DNA from: Hippophae tibetana
Taxonomy: Eukaryota > Streptophyta > Magnoliopsida > Rosales > Elaeagnaceae
Direction: 5' to 3'
Assembly: GCA_037013495.1 (NCBI GenBank)
Contig: JAZDXN010000013.1
Span: 1,736,001-1,800,000, forward strand
DNA length: 64,000 nt
Each line of letters begins with the position of its first letter. The first letter of the stretch is position 1. Positions 53,436 to 64,000 of the stretch are shown here, piece by piece. Both the position numbers and the translations under genes were made by a program. Below the pieces are notes generated by a model. It was given only the letters and a program-made list of their open reading frames with translations, was not told the origin of the DNA and did no database searches.

Positions 53436-53477
53436 ACACGCAGAAGCCATTTTTGGCTTTTGTTGTGTTCTGCGTGT
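53436..53477 (+). other. Nested hairpin downstream of the TATA box, LTR copy 2
   Basis: Arms 'acacgcagaa' (53436-53445) and 'ttctgcgtgt' (53468-53477), with the inner 'agcca'/'tggct' pair, as in copy 1. Confidence 0.6.
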
Positions 53478-54100
53478 GTCAAAAATTTGTTCTAAGTGAT
53501 GTTTTAATTTTCCTTCTTCTTCATCTTAATTTTCTGTAGGTGTTGTAATTTTTATTTTAATTTTATGAAGTAATTTAATTTTTCTAGGGTTGCATTTGAT
53601 CTAAATTTATGATGCTTTTGTTTTAATTATTTTTTATAGATTTATATGACGTTCGATTTGTTCGTTCTATTTTGTGTTTAATGCTTTTTGATTATTTACG
53701 AATCTTATCGAAACGATCCGTGGCACATGAATAAACTTGGAAAAGGCATTCGTGTGTATATTGCTCGTAAATAGAATGACATGTATGATGAAGGATAGGA
53801 ATATACCCTAATTGTATGTGTGGCCATTTGAAAACTTAAAACGTAATGAATTTCGGTGAATTTAATTCTCATAGAGATATAGTGAATTAATTTGACGAGG
53901 TGTATTTGTACGGAGCTCGGAAGAGATGTATGAATAAAATTAGAAGTTTTCGGTTGACAAATTAAATGTACAAAAAAATATAAATCAAAAGAAAATAAAA
54001 TGATTTGAGTTGATTAATTTGGTGAAAAATTGCAATCCTAGATTTCTTTTATTTTGTTTTAACTCTTTTCTTACATTTGCTACAATTAATTTACGTTTTG

Positions 54101-54106
54101 AATAAA
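54101..54106 (+). terminator. Possible polyadenylation signal in LTR copy 2
   Basis: AATAAA at the place corresponding to that in copy 1, about 135 bp before the LTR end. Tentative. Confidence 0.3.
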
Positions 54107-54151
54107 ATCAGATTGAGATAATTTTAGTAATTAACAAACTATAGTTACAAA

Positions 54152-54240
54152 TCTCCGTGGGAACGATACTTTACTTACAAATTTTATTACTTGTGACCGT
54201 GTATACTTGCACGTTTTTGTGTGTTGAAAAACACTCATCA
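54152..54240 (+). other. Conserved Ty3/gypsy-type 3' LTR end, copy 2
   Basis: Contains 'tccgtgggaacgatac', 'ttgtgaccgtg' and 'acttgcacg', and the terminal hairpin GTGTT-gaaa-AACAC (54221-54234). Confidence 0.6.
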
Positions 54241-54244
54241 GTAT
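54241..54244 (+). repeat. Target site duplication, right side of LTR copy 2 (GTAT)
   Basis: Repeat of 52261-52264, followed by satellite 'cattagtaaaag' in register. Confidence 0.9.
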
Positions 54245-55269
54245 CATTAGTAAAAGAAATATCTTCGAAACAAACTTCTAGAAATTAGTTACTTGTTATT
54301 GAAGGGGTTTTCCTAATTACAGTTGGTTCCAAAATAACGAAGATGTCTCAATTCATATGCTACTTTTTTTATGAGAGCTAATTAATCTATGCATAATTTA
54401 ACGATGCAAAGTGTCAGACACACGCTCCTGCGTATCTTCCTTCAATGGCAAGGTACCTGATCGGTTAACCACGAAACATTAAATACTTACATCCACATTG
54501 CTTCTATGTATAATATTTTGTCACTTATGTTTTATCTTACCATTTCTAGTGAACAAGATATATTTGCTCGTCATTGTGGCAAACCTATCTAAACAAAATC
54601 ATTTTGCAGTTAGACATATTGATGGAGCATTTTATAACTTGGAACCTGTAGTTTTGATACCTCAATTTACTTCAATTATGGTCAAACTCATGATTGCATG
54701 TCAAAGCGGAGAGGGACTTCGTTGTAGATTCCTAGGTTTAGAAACACCTTATCCTTTTGCATACAACCGTGTTCAATTTCATCAAGAATAGATTCATTTT
54801 CTTCTAGTCCTTGAAACTCAACAGGCCATAAAGGAGATGAAAAGGTTTGAATGCATTAAGCAAATTTTTTTGGTAACTTGAGAATTTTATATTTGGGTTT
54901 TTAGTCAATTTCTCTATGTGAAGTTTGAAGTAATCTTTACAAACGGTACTTTCTTTGTATCATTAGTAAAAGAAATATCTTCGAAACAAGCTTCTAGAAA
55001 TAAGTTACTTGTTATTGAAAGGGGTTTTCCTAATTACAGTTGGTTCCAAAATAACGAAGATGTCTCATTTCATATGCTACTTTTTTGATGAGGGCTAATT
55101 AATCTATGCATAATTTAACGATGCAAAGTGTCAGACACACGCTCCTGCGTATCTTCCTTCAATGGGAAGGTACCTGATCGGTTAACCACGAAACATTAAA
55201 TACTTACATCCACATTGCTTCTATGTATAATATTTTGTCACTTATGTTTTATCTTACAGTTTCTAGCGA

Positions 55270-58200
55270 ACAAGATATATTTGCTCATCATTGTGGCAAA
55301 ACAATCTAAACAAAATAATTTTGCAGTTTGACATATTGATGGAGCATTCTATAACTTGGAACCTGTAGCTTTGATACCTCAATGTACTTCAATTATGGTC
55401 AAACTCATGATTGCATGTCAAAGCGGAGAGGCACTTCGTTGTAGATTCCTAGGTTCAGAAACACCTTATCCTTTTGCACACAACTGTATTCAATTTCATT
55501 AAAAATATATTCATCATCTTCTAGTCCTTGAAACTCAACAGGCCATAAAGGAGATGAAAATATTTGAATGTATTAAGCAAATTTTTTTGGTAACTTGAGC
55601 ATTTTATATTTGGGTTTTTAGTCAATTTCTCTATGTGAAGTTTGAAGTAATCTTTACAAATGGTACTTTCTTTGTATCATTAGTAAAAGAAATATCTTCG
55701 AAACAAGCTTCTAGAAATTAGTTACTTGTTATTGAAGGGGTTTTCCTAGTTACAGTTGGTTCCAAAATAACGAAGAGGTCTCATTTCATATGCTACTTTT
55801 TTTATGAGAGCTAATTAATCTATGTATAATTTAATGATGCAAAGTGTTAGACACACGCTCCTGCGTATCTTCCTTCAATGGCAAGGTACGTGATCGGTTC
55901 ACCACGAAACATTAAATACTTACATCCACATTGCTTCTATGTATAATATTTTGTCACTTATGTTTTATCTTACCCTTTCTAGCGAACAAGATATATTTGC
56001 TCGTCATTGTGGCAAACCTATATAAACAAAATCATTTTGCAGGTAGACATATTGATGGAGCATTCTATAACTTGGAACCTGTAGTTTTGATACCTCAATA
56101 TACTTCAATTATGGTCAAACTCATGGTTGCATGTCAAAGCGGAGAGGCAATTCGTTGTAGATTCCTAGGTTTAGAAACACCTTATCCTTTTGCATACAAC
56201 CGTGTTCAATTTCATCAAGAATAGATTCATCTTCTTCTAGTCCTTGAAACTCAACAAGCCATATAGGCGATGAAAAGGTTGGAATGCATTAAGGAAATTT
56301 TTTTGGTAACTTGAGCATTTTATATTTGGGTTTTTAGTCAATTTCTCTATGTGAAGTTTGAAGTAATCTTTACAAATGGTACTTTCTTTGTATCATTAGT
56401 AAAAGAAATATCTTCGAAACAAGCTTCTAGAAATTAGTTACTTGTTATTGAAGGGGTTTTCCTAATTACAGTTGGTTCCAAAATAACGAAGATGTCTCAT
56501 TTCATATGCTACTTTTTTGATGAGGGCTAATTAATCTATGCATAATTTAACGATGCAAAGTGTCAGACACACGCTCCTGCGTATCTTCCTTCAATGGGAA
56601 GGTACCTGATCGGTTAACCACGAAACATTAAATACTTACATCCACATTGCTTCTATGTATAAAATTTTGTCACTTATCTTTTATCTTACAGTTTCTAGCG
56701 AACAAGATATATTTGCTCATCATTGTGGCAAAACAATCTAAACAAAATAATTTTGCAGTTAGACATATTGATGGAGCATTCTATAACTTGGAACCTGTAG
56801 CTTTGATACCTCAATGTACTTCAATTATGGTCAAACTCATGATTGCATGTCAAAGCGGAGAGGCACTTCGTTGTAGATTCCTAGGTTCAGAAACACCTTA
56901 TCCTTTTGCACACAACTGTATTCAATTTCATTAAAAATATATTCATCATCTTCTAGTCCTTGAAACTCAACATGCCATAAAGGAGATGAAAAGGTTTGAA
57001 TGCATTAAGCAAATTTTTTTGGTAACTTGAGAATTTTATATTTGGGTTTTTAGTCAATTTCTCTATGTGAAGTTTGAAGTAATCTTTACAAACGGTACTT
57101 TCTTTGTATCATTAGTAAAAGAAATATCTTCGAAACAAGCTTCTAGAAATAAGTTACTTGTTATTGAAAGGGGTTTTCCTAATTACAGTTGGTTCCAAAA
57201 TAACGAAGATGTCTCATTTCATATGCTACTTTTTTGATGAGGGCTAATTAATCTATGCATAATTTAACGATGCAAAGTGTCAGACACACGCTCCTGCGTA
57301 TCTTCATTCAATGAAAAAGTACGTGATCGGTTAACCACCAAACATTAAATACTTACATCCACATTGCTTCTATGTATAATATTTTGTCACTTATGTTTTA
57401 TCTTACCCTTTCTAGCGAACAAGATATATTTGCTCGTCATTGTGGCAAACCTATATAAACAAAATCAATTTGCAGGTAGACATATTGATGGAGCATTCTA
57501 TAACTTGGAACCTATAGTTTTGATACCTCAATGTACTTCAATTATGGTCAAACTCATGGTTGCATGTCAAAGCGGAGATGCACTTCATTGTAGATTCCTA
57601 GGTTTAGAAACACCTTATCCTTTTGCATACAACCGTGTTCAATTTCATCAAGAATAGATTCATCTTCTTCTAGTCCTTGAAACTCAACAAGCCATATAGG
57701 CGATGAAAAGGTTGGAATGCATTAAGGAAATTTTTTTGGTAACTTGAGCATTTTATATTTGGGTTTTGAGTCAATTTCTCTATGTGAAGTTTGAAGTAAT
57801 CTTTACAAATGGTACTTTCTTTGTATCATTAGTAAAAGAAATATCTTCGAAACAAGCTTCTAGAAATTAGTTACTTGTTATTGAAGGGGTTTTCCTAATT
57901 ACAGTTGGTTCCAAAATAACGAAGATGTCTCATTTCATATGCTACTTTTTTGATGAGGGCTAATTAATCTATGCATAATTTAACGATGCAAAGTGTCAGA
58001 CACACGCTCCTGCGTATCTTCCTTCAATGGGAAGGTACCTGATCGGTTAACCACGAAACATTAAATACTTACATCCACATTGCTTCTATGTATAAAATTT
58101 TGTCACTTATGTTTTATCTTACAGTTTCTAGCGAACAAGATATATTTGCTCATCATTGTGGCAAAACAATCTAAACAAAATAATTTTGCAGTTAGACATA

Positions 58201-58272
58201 TTGATGGAGCATTCTATAACTTGGAACCTGTAGCTTTGATACCTCAATGTACTTCAATTATGGTCAAACTCA
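55270..58272 (+). repeat. 8-monomer higher-order repeat, left part
   Basis: Matches about 60998-64000 at an offset of 5728 bp (8 x 716). Paired anchors are 55931/61659, 56647/62375, 57364/63092 and 58080/63808. Shared rare variants include 'cctcaatatacttc', 'tataaaattttgtc', 'aatcaatttgcagg', 'cttcattcaatgaaaaag', 'ccaccaaacatt' and 'actcaacatgccat'. The second copy runs off the window, so the true repeat may be longer. Confidence 0.82.
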
Positions 58273-60997
58273 TGATTGCATGTCAAAGCGGAGAGGCACT
58301 TCGTTGTAGATTCCTAGGTTCAGAAACACCTTATCCTTTTGCACACAACTGTATTCAATTTCATTAAAAATATATTCATCATCTTCTAGTCCTTGAAACT
58401 CAACATGCCATAAAGGAGATGAAAAGGTTTGAATGCATTAAGCAAATTTTTTTGGTAACTTGAGAATTTTATATTTGGGTTTTTAGTCAATTTCTCTATG
58501 TGAAGTTTGAAGTAATCTTTACAAACGGTACTTTCTTTGTATCATTAGTAAAAGAAATATCTTCGAAACAAGCTTCTAGAAATAAGTTACTTGTTATTGA
58601 AAGGGGTTTTCCTAATTACAGTTGGTTCCAAAATAACGAAGATGTCTCATTTCATATGCTACTTTTTTGATGAGGGCTAATTAATCTATGCATAATTTAA
58701 CGATGCAAAGTGTCAGACACACGCTCCTGCGTATTTTCCTTCAATAGGAAGGTACCTGATCGGTTAACCACGAAACATTAAATACTTACATCCACATTGC
58801 TTCTATGTATAATATTTGGCACTTATGTTTTATCTTACAGTTTCTAGCGAACAAGATATATTTGCTCATCATTGTGGCAAAACAATCTAAACAAAATAAT
58901 TTTGCAGTTAGACATATTGATGGAGAATTCTATAACTTGGAACCTGTAGCTTTGATACCTCAATGTACTTCAATTATGGTCAAACTCATGATTGCATGTC
59001 AAAGCGGAGAGGCACTTCGTTGTAGATTCCTAGGTTCAGAAACACCTTATCCTTTTGCACACAACTGTATTCAATTTCATTAAAAATATATTCATCATCT
59101 TCTAGTCCTTGAAACTCAACAGGCCATAAAGGAGATGAAAATATTTGAATGTATTAAGCAAATTTTTTTGGCAACTTGAGCATTTTATATTTGGGTTTTT
59201 AGTCAATTTCTCTATGTGAAGTTTGAAGTAATCTTTACAAATGGTACTTTCTTTGTATCATTAGTAAAAGAAAAACTTCGAAACAAGCTTCTAGAAATTA
59301 GTTACTTGTTATTGAAGGGGTTTTCCTAGTTAAAGTTGGTTCCAAAATAACGAAGAGGTCTCATTTCATATGCTACTTTTTTTATGAGAGCTAATTAATC
59401 TATGTATAATTTAATGATGCAAAGTGTCAGACACACGCTCCTGCGTATCTTCCTTCAATGGCAAGGTACGTGATCGGTTCACCACGAAACATTAAATACT
59501 TACATCCACATTGCTTCTATGTATAATATTTTGTCACTTATGTTTTATCTTACCCTTTCTAGCGAACAAGATATATTTGCTCGTCATTGTGGCAAACCTA
59601 TATAAACAAAATCATTTTGCAGGTAGACATATTGATGGAGCATTCTATAACTTGGAACCTGTAGTTTTGATACCTCAATGTACTTCAATTATGGTCAAAC
59701 TCATGGTTGCATGTCAAAGCGGAGAGGCAATTCGTTGTAGATTCCTAGGTTTAGAAACTCCTTATCCTTTTGCATACAACCGTGTTCAATTTCATCAAGA
59801 ATAGATTCATCTTCTTCTAGTCCTTGAAACTCAACAAGCCATATAGGCGATGAAAAGGTTGGAATGCATTAAGGAAATTTTTTTGGTAACTTGAGCATTT
59901 TATATTTGGATTTTTAGATGATTTCTCTATGTGAAGTTTGAAGTAATCTTTACAAACGGTACTTTCTTTGTATCATTAGTAAAAGAAATATCTTCGAAAC
60001 AAGCTTCTAGAAATAAGTTACTTGTTATTGAAGGGGTTTTCCTAATTACAGTTGGTTCCAAAATAACGAAGATGTCTCATTTCATATGCTACTTTTTTGA
60101 TGAGAGCTAATTAATCTATGCATAATTTAACGATGCAAGGTGTCAGACACACGCTCCTACGTATCTTCCTTCAATGGCAAGGTACCTGATCGGTTAACAA
60201 CGAAACATTAAATACTTACATCCACATTGCTTCTATGTATAATATTTTGTCACTTATGTTTTATCTTACCCTTTCTAGCGAACAAGATATATTTGCTCGT
60301 CATTGTGGCAAACCTATCTAAACAAAATCATTTTGCAGATAGACATATTAATGGAGCATTTTATAACTTGGAACCTGTAGTTTTGATACCTCAATGTACT
60401 TCAATTATGGTCAAACTCATGATTGCCTGTCAAAGCGGAGAGGGACTTCGTTGTAGATTCCTAGGTTTAGAAACACCTTATCCTTTTGCATACAACCGTG
60501 TTCAATTTCATCAAGAATAGATTCATTTTCTTCTAGTCCTTGAAACTCAACAGGCTATAAAGGAGATGAAAAGGTTTGAATGCATTAAGCAAATTTTTTT
60601 GGTAACTTGAGCATTTTATATTTGGGTTTTTAGTCAATTTGTCTATGTGAAGTTTGAAGTAATCTTTACAAACGGTACTTTCTTTGTATCATTAGTAAAA
60701 GAAATATATTCGAAACAAGCTTCCAGAAATTAGTTACTTGTTATTGAAGGGGTTTTCCTAGTTACAGTTGGTTCCAAAATAACGAAGAGGTCTCATTTCA
60801 TATGCTACTTTTTTGATGAGAGCTAATTAATCTATGCATAATTTAACGATGCAAAGTATCAGACACACGCTCCTGTGTATCTTCCTTCAATGGCAAGGTA
60901 CGTGATCGGTTAACCAAGAAACATTAAATACTTACATCCACATTGCTTCTATGTATAATATTTTGTCACTTATGTTTTATCTTACCCTTTCTAGCGA

Positions 60998-63900
60998 ACA
61001 AGATATATTTGCTCATCATTGTGGCAAAACAATCTAAACAAAATAATTTTGCAGTTTGACATATTGATGGAGCATTCTATAACTTGGAACCTGTAGCTTT
61101 GATACCTCAATGTACTTCAATTATGGTCAAACTCATGATTGCATGTCAAAGCGGAGAGGCACTTCGTTGTAGATTCCTAGGTTCAGAAACACCTTATCCT
61201 TTTGCACACAACCGTGTTCAATTTCATTAAAAATATATTCATCATCTTCTAGTCCTTGAAACTCAACAGGCCATAAAGGAGATGAAAATATTTGAATGTA
61301 TTAAGCAAATTTTTTTGGTAACTTGAGCATTTTATATTTGGGTTTTTAGTCAATTTCTCTATGTGAAGTTTGAAGTAATCTTTACAAATGGTACTTTCTT
61401 TGTATCATTAGTAAAAGAAATATCTTCGAAACAAGCTTCTAGAAATTAGTTACTTGTTATTGAAGGGGTTTTCCTAGTTACAGTTGGTTCCAAAATAACG
61501 AAGAGGTCTCATTTCATATGCTACTTTTTTTATGACAGCTAATTAATCTATGTATAATTTAATGATGCAAAGTGTTAGACACACGCTCCTGCGTATCTTC
61601 CTTCAATGGCAAGGTACGTGATCGGTTCACCACGAAACATTAAATACTTACATCCACATTGCTTCTATGTATAATATTTTGTCACTTATGTTTTATCTTA
61701 CCCTTTCTAGCGAACAAGATATATTTGCTCGTCATTGTGGCAAACCTATATAAACAAAATCATTTTGCAGGTAGACATATTGATGGAGCATTCTATAACT
61801 TGGAACCTGTAGTTTTGATACCTCAATATACTTCAATTATGGTCAAACTCATGGTTGCATGTCAAAGCGGAGAGGCAATTCGTTGTAGATTCCTAGGTTT
61901 AGAAACACCTTATCCTTTTGCATACAACCGTGTTCAATTTCATCAAGAATAGATTCATCTTCTTCTAGTCCTTGAAACTCAACAAGCCATATAGGCGATG
62001 AAAAGGTTGGAATGCATTAAGGAAATTTTTTTGGTAACTTGAGCATTTTATATTTGGGTTTTGAGTCAATTTCTCTATGTGAAGTTTGAAGTAATCTTTA
62101 CAAATGGTACTTTCTTTGTATCATTAGTAAAAGAAATATCTTCGAAACAAGCTTCTAGAAATTAGTTACTTGTTATTGAAGGGGTTTTCCTAATTACAGT
62201 TGGTTCCAAAATAACGAAGATGTCTCATTTCATATGCTACTTTTTTGATGAGGGCTAATTAATCTATGCATAATTTAACGATGCAAAGTGTCAGACACAC
62301 GCTCCTGCGTATCTTCCTTCAATGGGAAGGTACCTGATCGGTTAACCACGAAACATTAAATACTTACATCCACATTGCTTCTATGTATAAAATTTTGTCA
62401 CTTATGTTTTATCTTACAGTTTCTAGCGAACAAGATATATTTGCTCATCATTGTGGCAAAACAATCTAAACAAAATAATTTTGCAGTTAGACATATTGAT
62501 GGAGCATTCTATAACTTGGAACCTGTAGCTTTGATACCTCAATGTACTTCAATTATGGTCAAACTCATGATTGCATGTCAAAGCGGAGAGGCACTTCGTT
62601 GTAGATTCCTAGGTTCAGAAACACCTTATCCTTTTGCACACAACTGTATTCAATTTCATTAAAAATATATTCATCATCTTCTAGTCCTTGAAACTCAACA
62701 TGCCATAAAGGAGATGAAAAGGTTTGAATGCATTAAGCAAATTTTTTTGGTAACTTGAGAATTTTATATTTGGGTTTTTAGTCAATTTCTCTATGTGAAG
62801 TTTGAAGTAATCTTTACAAACGGTACTTTCTTTGTATCATTAGTAAAAGAAATATCTTCGAAACAAGCTTCTAGAAATAAGTTACTTGTTATTGAAAGGG
62901 GTTTTCCTAATTACAGTTGGTTCCAAAATAACGAAGATGTCTCATTTCATATGCTACTTTTTTGATGAGGGCTAATTAATCTATGCATAATTTAACGATG
63001 CAAAGTGTCAGACACACGCTCCTGCGTATCTTCATTCAATGAAAAAGTACGTGATCGGTTAACCACCAAACATTAAATACTTACATCCACATTGCTTCTA
63101 TGTATAATATTTTGTCACTTATGTTTTATCTTACCCTTTCTAGCGAACAAGATATATTTGCTCGTCATTGTGGCAAACCTATATAAACAAAATCAATTTG
63201 CAGGTAGACATATTGATGGAGCATTCTATAACTTGGAACCTATAGTTTTGATACCTCAATGTACTTCAATTATGGTCAAACTCATGGTTGCATGTCAAAG
63301 CGGAGATGCACTTCATTGTAGATTCCTAGGTTTAGAAACACCTTATCCTTTTGCATACAACCGTGTTCAATTTCATCAAGAATAGATTCATCTTCTTCTA
63401 GTCCTTGAAACTCAACAAGCCATATAGGCGATGAAAAGGTTGGAATGCATTAAGGAAATTTTTTTGGTAACTTGAGCATTTTATATTTGGGTTTTGAGTC
63501 AATTTCTCTATGTGAAGTTTGAAGTAATCTTTACAAATGGTACTTTCTTTGTATCATTAGTAAAAGAAATATCTTCGAAACAAGCTTCTAGAAATTAGTT
63601 ACTTGTTATTGAAGGGGTTTTCCTAATTACAGTTGGTTCCAAAATAACGAAGATGTCTCATTTCATATGCTACTTTTTTGATGAGGGCTAATTAATCTAT
63701 GCATAATTTAACGATGCAAAGTGTCAGACACACGCTCCTGCGTATCTTCCTTCAATGGGAAGGTACCTGATCGGTTAACCACGAAACATTAAATACTTAC
63801 ATCCACATTGCTTCTATGTATAATATTTTGTCACTTATGTTTTATCTTACAGTTTCTAGCGAACAAGATATATTTGCTCATCATTGTGGCAAAACAATCT

Positions 63901-64000
63901 AAACAAAATAATTTTGCAGTTTGACATATTGATGGAGCATTCTATAACTTGGAACCTGTAGCTTTGATACCTCAATGTACTTCAATTATGGTCAAACTCA
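60998..64000 (+). repeat. 8-monomer higher-order repeat, right part (clipped)
   Basis: Second copy of the 5728-bp-spaced block. The monomer at 63808 shares 'gcagtttgac' with those at 55215 and 60943, so that variant has spread by amplification and was not gained three times. The right limit is outside the window. Confidence 0.8.

Larger units (their letters stand above)
52265..54240 (+). mobile_element. Solo LTR, Ty3/gypsy-like, copy 2 (1976 bp)
   Basis: Same family, orientation and architecture as the LTR at 37580, beginning TGATAACTG and ending CATCA, bounded by GTAT repeats. It lacks any internal region, so it too is a solo LTR. It sits at a different monomer position from copy 1, so the two are separate insertions and not a duplication of one event. 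The overall similarity of about 95-96% (by eye) includes divergence already present between source elements, so it does not date the insertions directly. It lies at the junction of two near-identical 3-monomer blocks. Confidence 0.92.
50112..56400 (+). repeat. 3-monomer duplication split by solo LTR copy 2
   Basis: Monomers anchored at 50369, 51086 and 51802 correspond to 54498, 55215 and 55931, an offset of 4129 bp. That equals 2149 bp of satellite plus the 1976-bp LTR and its 4-bp target duplication. Shared rare variants include 'tttctagtgaacaag', 'cctcaatttacttc', 'cttacagtttctag', 'gatgagggctaatt' and 'cggttcaccacg'. The LTR lies at the junction between the two copies. Confidence 0.78.
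54241..64000 (+). repeat. 716-bp satellite array, segment 3 (14 monomers, last one clipped)
   Basis: Array continuation to the right edge. Anchors are at 54498, 55215, 55931, 56647, 57364, 58080, 58797, 59511, 60227, 60943, 61659, 62375, 63092 and 63808. Anchor 51802 to 54498 equals 716 plus the 1976-bp LTR plus 4 bp. Several 717-bp spacings come from an extra base in 'gaaaggggttttcc'. Monomers with 'cttacagtttctag' and 'gatgagggctaatt' are confined to about 50.9 kb onward and mark a local subfamily. Three copies (55215, 60943, 63808) share 'gcagtttgac', which puts a TGA in the frame that is open in most other monomers. Confidence 0.96.

Noticed and set aside
37580-54240. The two LTRs as the ends of one large retrotransposon with 12.7 kb of internal sequence
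   Set aside because: Each LTR has its own different flanking duplication, and the sequence between them is ordinary satellite in unbroken 716-bp register, with no primer-binding site, polypurine tract or coding region.
437-63385. Repeated 95-97-codon plus-strand frames as real protein genes with hydrophobic N-termini
   Set aside because: They start at TTG, not ATG; the only internal in-frame ATGs are late in the frame. Differences between monomer subtypes mostly change amino acids. They are satellite monomers; at most the 3' half may be an exon remnant.
1-64000. CRISPR array, rDNA/5S spacer or telomeric repeats as the explanation for the periodicity
   Set aside because: The repeat covers the entire 716-bp unit with no unique spacers, and no 5S, 45S or telomere-like sequence is visible in the monomer.

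Overview
The window is almost entirely one tandem satellite DNA array, with a monomer of about 716 bp. About 84 copies are visible (83 complete plus a clipped copy at each edge), all in the same orientation. Two independent LTR insertions interrupt it. I see no conventional protein-coding gene, tRNA, rRNA or CRISPR array. The LTRs have plant Ty3/gypsy-type ends, G-box (CACGTG) promoter elements and a TATA box, so the source is most likely a flowering-plant nuclear chromosome, in a heterochromatic (pericentromeric, knob-like or centromeric) block. I do not recognise the satellite family and cannot name the species.

Layout: satellite segment 1 (1-37579, 52 monomer anchors), solo LTR copy 1 (37580-39561, flanked by a perfect 5-bp target duplication CGTAT), satellite segment 2 (39562-52264, 18 anchors), solo LTR copy 2 (52265-54240, flanked by GTAT), satellite segment 3 (54241-64000, 14 anchors). 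Removing each LTR plus one target duplication restores the 716-bp register exactly, so both are clean insertions into an existing array. I number monomers by the conserved TTG in the motif 'cacattgcttctatg'.

The array is not uniform. Monomers fall into linked-variant subtypes: A ('cttacac', 'caaaacaatc'), B ('cttaccc', 'caaacctatataaac', 'gcaggtagac') and C ('caaacctatctaaac', 'gctcgtc'). Their order shows nested amplification: a 3-mer at 0-3.3 kb, an A/B dimer at 4-7 kb, a 7-mer of 5012 bp at 7.7-22.9 kb (two copies nearly identical), a 4-mer of 2856 bp at 25-31 kb, a dimer at 40.7-43.6 kb, 3-mers at 43.7-48 kb and 50-56.4 kb, and an 8-mer of 5728 bp linking 55-58 kb to 61-64 kb. The amplification unit changes along the window.

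The points most worth following: (1) each LTR carries five copies of a composite module, a CCAAT-like box, exactly 10 bp, then CACGTG. This matches the endoplasmic-reticulum stress element (CCAAT-N10-CACG) and is conserved in both LTRs. (2) Each satellite monomer contains an intron-like segment (AAG|GTACGT ... TTTTGCAG, 157 bp) whose removal would join an ATG-led frame to a downstream frame. That downstream frame has a weak but suggestive likeness to the C-terminal part of a Josephin deubiquitinase domain. The satellite may therefore have grown from a captured gene fragment. Both points are inference and need computation.
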